DNA from: Ustilaginoidea virens
Taxonomy: Eukaryota; Ascomycota; Sordariomycetes; Hypocreales; Clavicipitaceae
Length of the DNA: 64,000 nt
Direction of reading: 5' to 3'
NCBI RefSeq assembly: GCF_000687475.1
Contig: NC_057318.1
Coordinates: 4,092,001-4,156,000 of the forward strand
The translations under genes and the position numbers were made by a program. Shown piece by piece: positions 1-11,975 of this stretch (positions are counted from its first letter, which is position 1; every line of letters begins with the position of its first letter). The notes beneath the pieces were generated by a model that was not told where the DNA came from, made no database searches, and saw only the letters and a program-made list of their open reading frames with translations.

Positions 1-193
1 AAGGGCTACGCTCTATAGCATTGACTCCTGTTTGGAACGCGTCGCATTCGACAGTTGCGAGTCGCACCTGCCACGTTCCGTCTACCCCAGGTTTACCCAC
101 CAGATCTCGTCAGTATGCCCAGGACAAAAATTTCACGTCTCGATAATCCAGTAGAAAGCGTGCGCAGCGAGGTGCGACACTCCGCCGCTAGTT

Positions 194-2432
194 ATGAAAG
201 TCCTATGCGTGGCCGAGAAGCCATCAATATCCAAGGCTGTTGCTGGTCATTTATCAGGCGGAAGTCTACAAACTGTAAGTATGGCGTCGTTGTGCTCTCC
301 GATGCTGTCGCGACTGACCTTTTATCACCAAGCACAACACCAGGACTCAATACATCAAGAATTATGTCTTTGATTTCGACTTTGGACAGTCCCTGGGCCA
401 TTGCTCTGTTACCATGACTTGCGTTACCGGGCACCTCACCAGCATCGACTTCCCAAGCGAGTACAGAAATTGGAGCTACCCACCGCCAGAGACCTTGTTC
501 AACGCTCCGATTGTCACCAATATTTACGATGTAGGATTGTCTCATGGGCAAAGTTGCAGCAGCTCGATACTTTGGCTAATTTGCACATGACTCGGATCAG
601 GATAAGAAGTCTATAGCGAAAAATCTTGCAGATCAAGCCAAGTATGCGCAGTTGTTGGTCATATGGACAGACTGTGATTTGGAGGGAGAGCATATTGGCC
701 AAGAGATCGTCGACGCTGCCCGCAAAGGTAATTCCAGAATTCAAGTGAAACGAGCCAAGTTCAGTAACGTGGAGAGAGCGTAAGTCAGAGGTTGCTACTC
801 TCATTTGCCCATCACAATTCAACAGCTGATCCTCGATGTAGGCACGTTCTTTCTGCTGCCAGGAGATTGGTAAATCTAGATGAGAAGCAAGTCAATGCCG
901 TCTCAACCAGGATTGAGCTCGATCTTCGAATCGGATGTGCATTCACCCGCTTCATGACAAATAGTTTGAAGTCACTTGGCGGCCCGATGGAGAATCTGGT
1001 GTTATCCTACGGTCAGTGCCGAAATTCCACCTCCAAGTCCATCCTCGTCTAAATCACAGTTGGGAACCCAGGTTCTTGTCAGTTCCCCACGCTCGGCTTT
1101 GTTGTTGATCGATACTTTCGTGTCAAGAATTTCGTGCCTGAAGCGTTTTGGACGATAAAACTTGTATACAACCGGGAAGGGAAGAATGTTCAGTTTTCCT
1201 GGGCAAGAAACCGTCTTTTTGATCGCATGTCGACCATTGTTCTTTACGAGAGATGTCTCGCTGCCAAGACAGCAAAAGTGGTCAACGTCCAAGAAAAGCC
1301 TACCAAAAACTACAAACCATTGCCGCTCACTACTGTTGAACTCCAAAAAGCTGCTACTCGCTTGCTTGGACTGAGTGGTCAACAGGCGATGACCATTGCC
1401 GAAGGGCTGTATAACCGTGGTTTCATCTCGTATCCTCGTACTGAGACGGACCGTTTCGACAAAGAAATCAATCTGAAAGCTCTTGTTCAAAAACAGACCG
1501 GTGACGAGCGATGGGGGCCGTTCGCTCAAGGTCTGGTCAACGGTGCGTTTACGCAGCCCAGAGAGGGCAGACATGACGACAAAGCACACCCCCCTATCCA
1601 TCCAATCACTTATGCCGCGCCCAGCGTCTTGAACTATGACGAAGGTCGACTATACGAGTACGTGGTACGTCGATTCCTGGCATGCTGCTCGGAAGATGCT
1701 CTTGGTATGAGGACCAGTGTCGACCTTGAGTACGGCATCGAATCCTTTAGTGCCCACGGCTTGATCGTGTTGGAAAAGAACTATCTGAACGTCTTCATCT
1801 ACGATAAGTGGGATAACACGGCAGAGTTACCCAAGTTTACAAGGGGTGAAGTCTTCCAACCTACAGAAGCCTCGATGACCGAGGGAAAGACTTCGCCACC
1901 GAATTATCTCACTGAAGCGGATTTGATCGCTCTTATGGATGCGAACGGTATCGGTACAGATGCTACAATGGCGGAGCACATCCAGAAGATTCAGGACAGA
2001 GAATACGTCGCAACCATTGACAGGAGTAGGTCGACAGCAGGTGACGATGGCAGTGATGGCCAAAGCAATCCGCCATCGGCCCGAGGAGTTCCAGATGGCG
2101 GACGTGGCCGTGGACGTGGAGCTAGAGGCCGGGGAGGGTCGAACGCAGTTAGGGTTCGGCAAGGTGGGGTGCGCATATTCGTTCCAACACAACTCGGCGT
2201 CGCCCTGATCCTAGGATACGACCGCATGAATTTCGAAACCAGTCTTGGCAAGCCCTTTCTCCGCAAGGAGATGGAGCTGAAGATGAAAGCAATATGTGAA
2301 GGCCAAACGACCAAAGAAGTCGTGCTACGTGAAAGCATCAGTCAGTACCGACGTGTGTTTATGCAGACACAGGAGAAGTTGGATGTCCTGCGAGCAGTAA
2401 GTCCACCAGCTAAAGCTCTCAACTCTAGATAA
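194..2432 (+). CDS. top3: DNA topoisomerase III (type IA)
   Basis: Type IA topoisomerase that relaxes negatively supercoiled DNA and, with a RecQ helicase and Rmi1, dissolves recombination intermediates in the nucleus. Exons read as 194-274, 333-530, 601-779, 842-1011 and 1072 onward, all phase-consistent. The N-terminus carries a Toprim start (MKVLCVAEKPS) and the acidic WTDCDLEGE signature. The active-site motif ISYPRTETDRF places the catalytic tyrosine at about residue 330. Residues about 553-567 are an Arg/Gly-rich run inserted just before the conserved FVPTQLG segment. The 3' end is unresolved: reading straight through gives a stop at 2432 (662 aa), but a good donor (GTAAGT at 2397) suggests a spliced tail ending near 2.5-2.65 kb. 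Family assignment is secure; the C-terminus is not. Confidence 0.93.
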
Positions 2433-5400
2433 AAGCGCTGAACTTTGCTCAAGGCTTGTCGAGAATTCGTGTTTGCTCAGCCTGTGAGTTAGACTGGGAC
2501 TCGGCGCTTTGCAGCGGGGGGAGATGGCTTGGCAGCCGAACCCATATCGGAGCAACTTTTGCTTCGAATGGCGCGGACGTTATACCAGGTTGTGGCGCGA
2601 GACGGCCAGGCGAACATGCGACCGACAACCGGGTAAGGTCGCAGGCGTCTTGGAAGCGCAACCCAAGAAGAAGAGCTCTTCCCTAACATTGGTGTTGGGA
2701 AAACTATGTATCTGCTTGATGCATTTACCCGCGCGGTATTTCACGGGAAAAAGGCCAACTGATTTGCCCCACGTCACAGAGTGCATATCAAAGGTAACAT
2801 GTCTTGATTGCTTACGAACTGCCGGCATGACCACGTACTACGCGTATGTTGGCAAAGAGTGCGCACTGATCTGCCATCTCTATCGCATGTACCCTGCCGA
2901 GGAAGGAGACCAGATAGCGCGCAGGCCAGGTTTAGGCATGATAGCTACGGATATGACTCCATGACTACCAACCTAGGTACGTATGCGAAGCGAGCATTTT
3001 CACATTGGCAAGGAGTGGAACTGCGAAGACTCATTGGGCCGAGTCCCAACAAAACCGAAGGGTAACGTACGTGATGCGATGCGCCTAGTCTGCAGATTCC
3101 ACCTTTTGTCGGAATTTCACTTGCGTGTATACATGCCCATGTAAGCAAAATGTGTGGCCGAGCCGCCGAGGAGATAGTAGGGCTTTGTGCCCTGACGCAA
3201 CTCCGGAAGAACGCACCAACTATTCGCACCAACTAACTATTCATGGCTGGCTCAATGGGGTAACAATACGTTGACAAGATGGTACATTAAACTACGCTTT
3301 GCCGGTGGGAAAAATCGAAAATTGGGATCGAGAACTGAACGCGCTACGGGTATGCGAGACGCTGCTTTTACACCAACAGACGACACCCTTGTGGGAAAAT
3401 TACGCGGGGCGGCCAAATTAATTCACGTCAACAAACAGAAGTCTACATAATGGACAGCACGGCATTATGCAAAAAGACCAGGTAACAGAAACGAGACCAA
3501 CTCGCGGGGGGCGAACCCGTGAACTTGTGGCGAGGCAAGGCCAGCCCGAGTGATTTGGCCGCCCGGTTTTTATTCACACGCCGGCCTATCGTGACCGTCC
3601 CACTCGTGGGCATTGTCCCAGAAGCTTAGTGATGCTTTGATGCGGCAAATGTGGGTGCAAAGACGGTTGCGTCCGGAAAGTCAGCAACATGACGCACCTC
3701 GAGGGAGGAGAAATCGCAGTCAATGATGTCAACTTGAGTGCCTGCAGTAGTGCGAGCGGGCAGCAGGCAAGCAAGCAAAGAACCAGCCACTTCTCGTGTC
3801 GCCGTCAACGGCCTTGGTTTCTCGGAGCACGTTGTCGGGTCCGTGGTCGAAAGGGCTCCGTCAAAACCGGCCCACGGGCAACGCTTCAAAGCTTCTTATT
3901 TGTCTTTGGGGAGACGGAGGGGGGAGCGTGGGGGGAGCGTGGGGGTAGCGAGGGGGGACTGGGCGGGGGCGGCATCGAGTTGTCATGATGCGCTCATGGT
4001 TGCCACCTCGAATTCAGCACGGATTACGGAGTGCTTGCGTTTGGGATAACAAGCAAACTGGGCCGTGCCAGGTAGACATGTTTCATAACTACGACAAGGC
4101 TTAAGCATAACATAACGGTGAGGCATGGTAGGTGTGGGCGATCCATAGACAAAGCAGACAAAGCTTCAGGTGGGGGTGGATGTGATGCGGTGGGACAATC
4201 AAGCACCTGTCTGTGTGTCTGTCGATGAGGCTTTATCTTGTTCGATGCCAGATGCAAGCAGAGTACGGTCGACCTGCACAACCTGTCTGGTGTTCCTCCC
4301 TGGGTGGTGTACCCGCGTGGATACACGGTATGCTCTGCAGAGTGCGTACAGCACGATGCTCAGATGCTGCATCGTTCCCTGGCACAACGCGCATCTCACA
4401 CAGAAAGGACATCTGGAAGTAACTGGGAATAAACGCAGCGATTTCGGCACAGGACCATGTGTGTGGCATGTGCCAAAAGGAAAGGCGTCTGGTGTCTTGG
4501 GCAAGTGCGCGTGGACTGGGGAGGCTGCGCTTGAGGCCCATGGAAATAAAGGAGGAATGGAACGACCAATCGCCCCCCATCCGAGTTGGGTAAGGGCTTT
4601 CTTTTCCTGGCGCAAGTCACAAGACGCACGCCGTGCCCAATATGATTGCCCCCTTTGACCCGTGGCACCTGGCGAGCCCCACAGGGAAGGGGGTGGGGGG
4701 GGGGGGGGGTGGAAAGGTTGCGAGTGGCCAGTGGCCAACCAGACCCTTCCTTCTAGGCTTCTACTTCTATTCTTGCTACATGTATTGATTCATTCTTATT
4801 CTTGTGCAGATTTTCGCAGCCGACTTGAAGCCAAAGAGTAAACTTTTCCTTGGAAAAAGGCCAGGTGGGCCCCCGTATCCCTGCCGATACCGCCCGAGGC
4901 GGCCTTATGACCCATGCACAAGACGTCTTGTTCTGGTGCTGAATCATGGATTTCGTGGCGGATCACAATCCTGCCATGCTTACTCCGTACTCCGTACTCC
5001 GTACTCCGCCCCGAAGCGAGCAGATGCCCACCGTTTTCAGATGCCGGTTGACCGTTCTTAGATGCGGAGGACGAGGCGACTCTCGCCGTGCTGGGCGCTG
5101 CTGCTAGCCACAAATCAATGCGTCCGTCTGGTCGGTCGAGGATGCCTGAAATCAATAAATACACTTCCCCCTTTCATCACTCAGGCCCCAGGGATACATA
5201 CCTATGTACATGCCAGGCCCTTGCCGAACTTTGTCGCTAGATTCACGCCCCTCGGGCATTCTCCTACCACCGACGCCCCCCTCCTTCTGTTTTGGCCCCA
5301 GCCAGGGCTGCGCAACACAAAGCGCCGGAAGGGTAACACGTGTAGCAACGCCATTACGCATAGCAGCTGTGTGGAACCGGCCAATCCGAAAAAGGGGGCG

Positions 5401-6472
5401 TGTGCGCATCACTCCGTGCGTTGGGGCTGGCTGGCGTCCCCAAACCCAGCAGGGCATTCCTCATGGCCAGGTGGGTGGGCGCTGCTGACTGCTGACTGCT
5501 GACTGCTGACTGCTGACTGCGGACTGCGGACTACAAGGTTACGGACTACGGACTACGGCGTGCCCAGGAGGCAGACACCTCGGAACCCTTCTGGTTAGGG
5601 GTTACGTTAGGAACCTCCAGCCAGGTACCCAGATACTTATGTGCCCGAGCTGGAGTCCGCCACTTGGGGGTATCCGAGCACTTGGCAACAGTCAATGCCG
5701 ACGATGCTCCCCAAGTCCCAACCAAACGTCAACAAACGTCTTACGCTTCTGAGGGAGAGGGAGGCCGTACCCACTACTAGGTGCCTTAGGTACCTCCTAC
5801 CTATACCTTAGGTACCTACCTACCTACCTCCTACTGAGTGACGCCTGGCAGGATCCGTGCCTCCTCCCTCGATGGGCTGGCTTTCCTGTCTTGCCCGTGC
5901 CTGGTTTGTGTGGTTTTGTCAGCTGGAGCCTTGCTGCTTTGGCTGGCTGCACCGCAAGCTTTGGCTCGGCTGCTGCTTTGGCTGGGGCTGGCTCGCTCGC
6001 TCTTGCAGTTCAGTTCAGTTCAGTTCAGTTGACGCTTGCCGGAGCCAAGTGCGCCTGGTCGTTCCAGGTCATCATCGCCTTGCCTCGTCTTCCCTCCTCC
6101 TCCCCCTTCTTCCCTCTTCAAACAAACATCAAACGATTAAATCCAGACCACCCGACTTATCGAGAGTCCACTGTCACAGTCCAAGGTAAACGCGCCAGCT
6201 TTGCCAGCTTTGCCAGCTTTGCACCCCCGTATTGTTCGTCTAGCCAGACCGACAGACAGAAGCCGATTCCCTTTCATCGAAAGGCTTTCCATAACGTCAG
6301 GTACGTACCCACCAAGCTCAGTGACCTTCCTCTCCCAACTTTGGCTCTCTGGAGTCTGGCACCCCCGAGATTTATGACTCAACAGCCCAAGTTTCTCCTC
6401 AACGTGCTTCGTCTGCTACCACACAAACCGCGCCGTTATTCGCCTCTTTGGGCGCACCATCTGTTTCCTTTT

Positions 6473-6508
<36 letters not shown>

Positions 6509-6662
6509 CATTTTCTTCTTTTGTTTTCTTCTTTTTGGCTCCTCTTTTTCAATACATTGCCAAACGGTGCCAGGCTGACCCGACCGTATGCTAACTTCGC
6601 TGTGGCTCCCTCCCGTGTAGACACCCGTTTTCCTAATCGAGAATCGAAACAATTTGTCCAAC
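2433..6662. other. Intergenic region, top3 to stb3
   Basis: I recognise no gene in these 4.2 kb. The first 250 bases may hold the last top3 exon. The rest carries only unsupported frames and many simple repeats: TACTCCG copies at 4981-5008, CTGACTG copies at 5483-5535, a cluster of TAGGTACC-type palindromes at 5767-5833, CAGTT copies at 6006-6030, three GCCAGCTTT copies near 6197 and a run of about 30 T at 6478-6508. The last kilobase is presumably promoter and 5' UTR of the Stb3-like gene. Confidence 0.6.
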
Positions 6663-7709
6663 ATGGCTTCCCTGGCATCAGCTGCTCGTGATATTCCCCT
6701 AGCCTCCTTGAGCCGAGACAACTTGACTGTTGTAGCGGCTTGGAGTGACTCGGCGACTGTGGCACGATCTCATACCCTCCCGACACCCCCCAACTCCATT
6801 TCTCCTGCCTTGCCAGCTCATGGCTTAAAGGCGCAACTACAGAAAGCTAGGCTCGAGCCCGTCGACTCGGACTTGGACCTGCAGGACAACGCCAGCAGTC
6901 ACGATCGGTCCCTGTCCCCAACCGCCCTCGAGTCGGCAGGCGCCATCACCGGCACCATGCTTGCCAAGTACCATTTGCCAGAAATCCTGCTCAACCACGG
7001 GCCACTGGCCATAAGGCACATCATGGGCTATTTGACAACATCAGTACCTGGCTTCTCGGGAATCCCCCCGACAAAGGCGCGGAGGCTGGTGGTGAGTGCG
7101 TTGGAAAGTCGAGGAGGAGAGGGAGGAGACGTGAATGGCAATGTAGAGTTTGAGAAGGTGGGCTGGGGGCGGTGGGATGCCAAGCGCCGGCGCTTCGCAA
7201 GCCGGCATCGCCAAGGCACTCCGCCCTACTCTTTTGGTTCCGGCATCCCCATCTCCTCCAAGACTGGCGCGAGAGGGGCGAGAGGCTCCTTTGGAGCAGA
7301 TGGGTTTCAGTTCTCCCACGATGGAGACGACATTCACATGTTGATGGAGACGGAAGCCGACAAAATGTCCCTGGATGGTTCGGCGTCCGCTTCGTGCTCG
7401 GAGGCGCCGGAGGAAAACGTTGTCATGAATGACGATCCGGAGGATGTGACGGATGACGAGGACTGGGCTGCCATGGGCGCGGCTGCTCTCCGAGCCGAGT
7501 CCTATCCCAGCAGGGCTGCTATCAAGTCGCATAGTGCCTTTTTGTCTCCCAACTTTTCCCCGGTTACCGGATTGCGGACATTTTCAGTTAATTCAGGAAT
7601 GGCGCGACCACCTGGACCAACGAACCTCGACTTTTCGACCCTCGCTGGCGCATCGGATGCCCAGGAGCGCGATGCCGTCGAGGCCCTTCTCAGGCTTGGT
7701 TCTGTATAA
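6663..7709 (+). CDS. Stb3-like Sin3-binding protein
   Basis: Intronless gene of 348 aa. The first ATG that fits is 6663; an upstream in-frame extension begins only at a TTG. Residues about 92-190 match the Stb3 (Sin3-binding) domain: the core ITGTMLAKYHLPEILLNHGP is followed by a PPTKARRLVVSALE segment and a basic WGRWDAKRRR patch. In yeast, Stb3 binds the RRPE element of ribosome-biogenesis promoters and recruits the Sin3-Rpd3 deacetylase; the same role here is inference from the family. The N-terminus is Ser/Pro-rich and the C-terminal half acidic (DDPEDVTDDEDW), both probably disordered. The gene stands alone, with over 4 kb of non-coding DNA on each side. Confidence 0.85.
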   Translation: MASLASAARDIPLASLSRDNLTVVAAWSDSATVARSHTLPTPPNSISPALPAHGLKAQLQKARLEPVDSDLDLQDNASSHDRSLSPTALESAGAITGTMLAKYHLPEILLNHGPLAIRHIMGYLTTSVPGFSGIPPTKARRLVVSALESRGGEGGDVNGNVEFEKVGWGRWDAKRRRFASRHRQGTPPYSFGSGIPISSKTGARGARGSFGADGFQFSHDGDDIHMLMETEADKMSLDGSASASCSEAPEENVVMNDDPEDVTDDEDWAAMGAAALRAESYPSRAAIKSHSAFLSPNFSPVTGLRTFSVNSGMARPPGPTNLDFSTLAGASDAQERDAVEALLRLGSV

Positions 7710-9154
7710 TAACAACTTGCATACTATCGGCGTCGGGGTCCTTTTTACATCTTTTTTTCTCTTTCGACTGTTTTTGACAGCAAGGCATGGGCCAGGTACG
7801 ATTTTCAACCCTTTTGACTTGTTGGGATGCGTCCATAATGGATTGGTTCTCGGGTGACCGGTTCGCGGGCGGACTGACGACAGGAAACCGTATCAAACAC
7901 CAGCTCTGAGGCGGCGGCGTCGGCAGTTGTTTCGCCCAACTTTGATTATGATGACACGGCTTTTTATTTACACACGTTTATGCGGTGGCTTTTTTTTTTT
8001 TCGATTTTGCTTTTACACGGTCTTGGTCCTATGTGCTGCTCACCATGCGGACACATGATGCCGGAATTGCCATGGTTGACCGATTCAACACAAAGGGCAG
8101 TGCCAATCAAGAAAAAATGCAAGAAGGAAAGCAACATTCCCACTAGGCAGCCATGCCATGTTATGATAACCGGCTTGTCTGGGTGGTATTTCATGACTTG
8201 CCATCGATTCACTTCGTTTTTATTCACACTTTTAGAATATCAAAGGGACGGTCAGGGTCCTGCAGCAATGGCTTCCAGCAATGCACATGAAGAATCCATC
8301 CACCCGGTTGTCGATGGTGACTTGTGTTGAAACGAAACATGGAAATGGGAACCAACGTTGGCACCGGGATTCCTCATCATCCGTCAATTTCACCCACTAC
8401 ATTAATGTGGCCTAATTTTATAAAAAAACTACAGTTACAAATTTTGAGGGATGGAGAAAGGAATACTACATACAACATTCTTCGTATCACAAAAGAGGAA
8501 CTTGCGATGTGGGGGTGAGGGGCTTTATCGCGTTAACTGTGACAACCAGGGTCGGTTGAGAAGTACAAATACGACGAGATGGCTATGGCATTGAAGGGAG
8601 AGGGGGAGGGCATTTGGCATCGTCATTTGGAGTGAGCCAAACAGTGGAGGGGAGGATAGCTTCAACACGCCTTTTTTTTTTTTCCCTCGCTTTCCCTCGC
8701 TTTGGAGAGGGCCGCTGAGATATCTTGGAGCTTCCAGGGGATCTGCGGGCAGGGCAAGAAGATCTCATTAATGAAAGCGTCAAGCTCCTCTTTCCCGGCA
8801 GATCATGTCGGCATCGGATGTCATGTGCAGCAACATGTGGATGTGTACGGACAGCCACCCACCCAAGCATGACGTTCCGAGCAATGTAGCCCCATGGTCC
8901 AAGTATTTCTGTCGCGGTTGAGCCCGGCGTAAAGTGCGCGAATAGTGTGGCGGATTGGCAAAGACGATCAAGGCTACATGTATGGATGCGATGTAACAAG
9001 GCTCGGCGATGACATGGGGGGATCGTCGGGCGGTGGTGAGTCGACCGGACCCCCCTGTGATGCTGATACGAGTTGGATGACGGACGCGTCGCGGAGCCCG
9101 GGAACGGAAGCTGTGTTTATGAGGCAAGCTTGGAACGGGGGCTTGAGAACGGTT

Positions 9155-9415
9155 TGACGCATCTACGCTTGTGATGTAGAGATAGATGCCCGGGTAGTTT
9201 TGGTGCATCTACCCACGCTTGCGGTGTAAAGATGCTTGAGAACTTGTAATGCATCTGCTACATATGCGACGTCAAGATACTATGTAGGAACGTTTTGGCG
9301 CATCTGCAACGTGCGACGTCGTAATGATTACTTGAGAGAAATAGTTGATGCATCTACATGCGCGCAAAGATACTCGGGCAACGTTCCAGTGCGCCTCCAC
9401 GTGCGATGTAGATGA
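9155..9415. repeat. Degenerate ~48-bp tandem array
   Basis: Five or six diverged units start near 9158, 9202, 9250, 9298, 9348 and 9390. Each begins with a version of GCATCTAC, followed about 10 bases later by a version of GCGATGTAGAGAT. Spacing is 42-50 bases. The copies differ at many positions, so the array is old. It lies in non-coding DNA. Confidence 0.7.
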
Positions 9416-11200
9416 AGGGCGAGAGGTCTCGGAACGGCTGGGAGGAACAGGTTGCTGCGAGACGAGACTACGGTCCGGCTTTCAGGGAGCGTGCGTGTTG
9501 TGTTGTTTGTTGTAGGCGCCTGGTTTTATCGGCTTGACAAGATATGCCTAGACGGTCGTATCGACACGTTTCATCTAGTCTGGCGCGGGGGACGGGAAAC
9601 TCTTGTCCGGCCTTTACGGAGCATGACCTGTTTCCATGGCAGGCCGGGTTGTCGTCCCGCGACGTCTTGGCAATGGAGGGCCCGGCGGATCGTCAGGCTG
9701 GACCTGCGCTTGCACCTGCGCCTGCACCTTGGCTTGCACGGGGACGACGGTGACAAGAGATTGCCGAAAGGGGCAAGGAGAAGACGTGGTGAAGGGGGGT
9801 GGGAAGCAGCGGAGCAAGAAGGCAGGCAATGAGAGATAAAAGGGGCCGCGGGGTCATACAGGTCATACATATGGAGGCAGAGGCTTGGCGTCTGGTTAGA
9901 CGTCATGCGATGACAGCATCACCAGGAATCAGCGAAACGGCGCGGCCGTGGTCTTCGTCGAAAGCCAAGTCCGCGACACGTGGGCACCTGCGTCCGACTC
10001 GGGTGCATCCTTGACCAGGGCCCCCGTCTTGTCTTGTCTTGGGTCGCAGTCGCTGCGCCGTTGATTCTGGGATGGCGTCGCGCGGGCTTGCTGTCATGTC
10101 AGTTGGGTTGATGGCTGGGATGGCTGGGATGGCTGGCGTTGCGAACCAGGCCGGCGGAACACCCCGCCGGGGCAGGATTTTGATTGTCCGATGGATATTG
10201 ACGGCTTGGCAAGCGCGGTACCTGATGCCAGCTGACCTGTTGTTGTTGTTGTTGTTGTTGCTGCTTTGAGACAAAGCAGCCGGGCCGTCTTCAACGACGG
10301 GACAGTCAGCCGAAGCTGACCATGATGACGGCGCACGATGATGATGATGGGGCCGTTATGCAGCGTGCAAGCCAAGGACGGGAAAAATAAACGCGCCGGG
10401 GGGGAAGGGTCGTCATGACCTCACGACGGATGGGTTGCTTTACACGCAACCTTGTGCGAGGCGGAAGCCACCGGGCTTGGGCTTGTTCGGCGGAGCCGAG
10501 CGAGGGGAAGTGGTTTTATGCGATGCTAGGGAGGCCCGGCTAACACGAAGAATCAATCCGCCCCCTCCCCCCCCAAGCAATCAATGGCAATCCATTCCGT
10601 GGAAAATGCACCGCCCAAGTTGCTGCATTCCAGTCGAGGAGGCAAGACCAGACGGCTGGTGCGGGTGCAGAGGCGCGTTCTTGCAAAAGGTCCGCGCGGC
10701 CATCAACGATGCGGGAGGAGGAGGCCTGTCAATCAGGCCTGTCAATCAGAACCCAAAGACAGACCAACCGTGGCATGCCGGCATGCATGGATGCAGAGGT
10801 AGCCAGAATCGAAGCGCGAATCAATCACAACTCGCGGGAGGGGGGGGGGGGGGGGGGGGCCAGCAGCCAGCTCGTGTTTTTGGGTTTTTGGGTTTTTGGC
10901 CGTCGAGGGGGGCCTTTGCCGTCGAGCACCTGCTGTCTGGTCGGAGCCGGCCGCTTTCGCGCCTATGACACGAGGGGGATGAGCAAGCAGAAAAGCTCAA
11001 CTGACTTTGGGGGGGGACCTGGTTCCTGAATGACTCGCCATCGCCACATTGCTGCTGCCACTTGGGCAACGTCCAGCCGCTCCGGCACGCCGTTTTTGCC
11101 GCCGACTGCAACGGCGGGAAAGCGAACGGCAGAAGCAGAAAGCGTGCGTCAACGTCAACGTCAGTTGGGGTCTGGTATTCCAAGCGTCTGTTCTGTTCCT

Positions 11201-11645
11201 GCCAAGCCGTTTCGCGCGCGGCCTGGCTGATTGCGCCGCCCTGGCAGCTCCATGTCCTGGCTGAACCTACTAGTGAACCGTTTTTTTTTTTTTCCTCCCC
11301 TTTGCCCCCGGCGGTGATGGGTGATGGGTGATGGGGCTATGAGGGATGGGGGGAAAAGAAAAGAATAGAAAAAAAAAAAAAAAAAAAAAAAAAAACCCTC
11401 CTGGACAACCAATGGAAAAGCGGGGCACGGCTCCATTGCCCAGCCTTTGCCAAGCCCTTGGCAGTCTTGGCAAACATGCTCCGCCCACCGTCTTGGCGTC
11501 GGCCTCGTTGTCAATCAGCGACGACTTCTGGCTGACGCAAGGATGCCGCACGCCAGACCAAGTGCCTGACTGACCCATTCGTTCTTTGCCAAGGCGTGCC
11601 AAGACGCTCCAAGACGCCCCCCTGCTACGCCCTTTTCGTCTTGGC
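11201..11645. promoter_or_regulatory. Cluster of PacC-type GCCAAG sites upstream of pacC
   Basis: Eight exact GCCAAG hexamers on either strand: 11201-11206, 11449-11454, 11457-11462, 11466-11471, 11492-11497, 11588-11593, 11598-11603 and 11640-11645. Two further GCCAGG variants lie near 11222 and 11257. GCCARG is the established core site of PacC/Rim101, and the next gene downstream (11976) encodes PacC, so autoregulation is the simple reading. Seven of the eight fall inside 200 bases. Confidence 0.6.
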
Positions 11646-11975
11646 CCAGCTTTTTGTGAGGGACGCGCACTCGCCCACCACAACCTTCAACGAGGTGCCT
11701 TCCCCCCCCCCTCTGAGCATTATTTCATAAACCCAAGTTTTATTTTTTTTTCTTTGTTTTTATTCTTTTGCTGCCATCTTGCTGTCGCCGTTTCTCTCGT
11801 CTCCCCAGCGCAAAAGGAAAAAAAAAAAAAAAAAAAAAACTGAATCTTCCAAAGTCGTCTTGCCGTTATTTCGTCGCTGGGCCCTCTTCGCTTCTTGTTT
11901 GCCCCTCGACAGCATCTGACAGCAACTCACGACTCTGGCACAAAGTGGCCACGGCCCTTTGCATCCTTCCCGAAC

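Larger units (their letters stand above)
7710..11975. other. Intergenic region, stb3 to pacC
   Basis: No gene recognised in 4.3 kb. It contains a degenerate tandem array at about 9155-9415, GATGGCTGG-type repeats near 10110-10137, a TTG tract at 10238-10260, a G run at 10841-10859, and T and A runs at 11281-11293 and 11369-11395. Between 11201 and 11645 it also holds the GCCAAG cluster listed separately. The last 700 bases, pyrimidine-rich, are probably promoter and 5' UTR of pacC. Confidence 0.6.
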
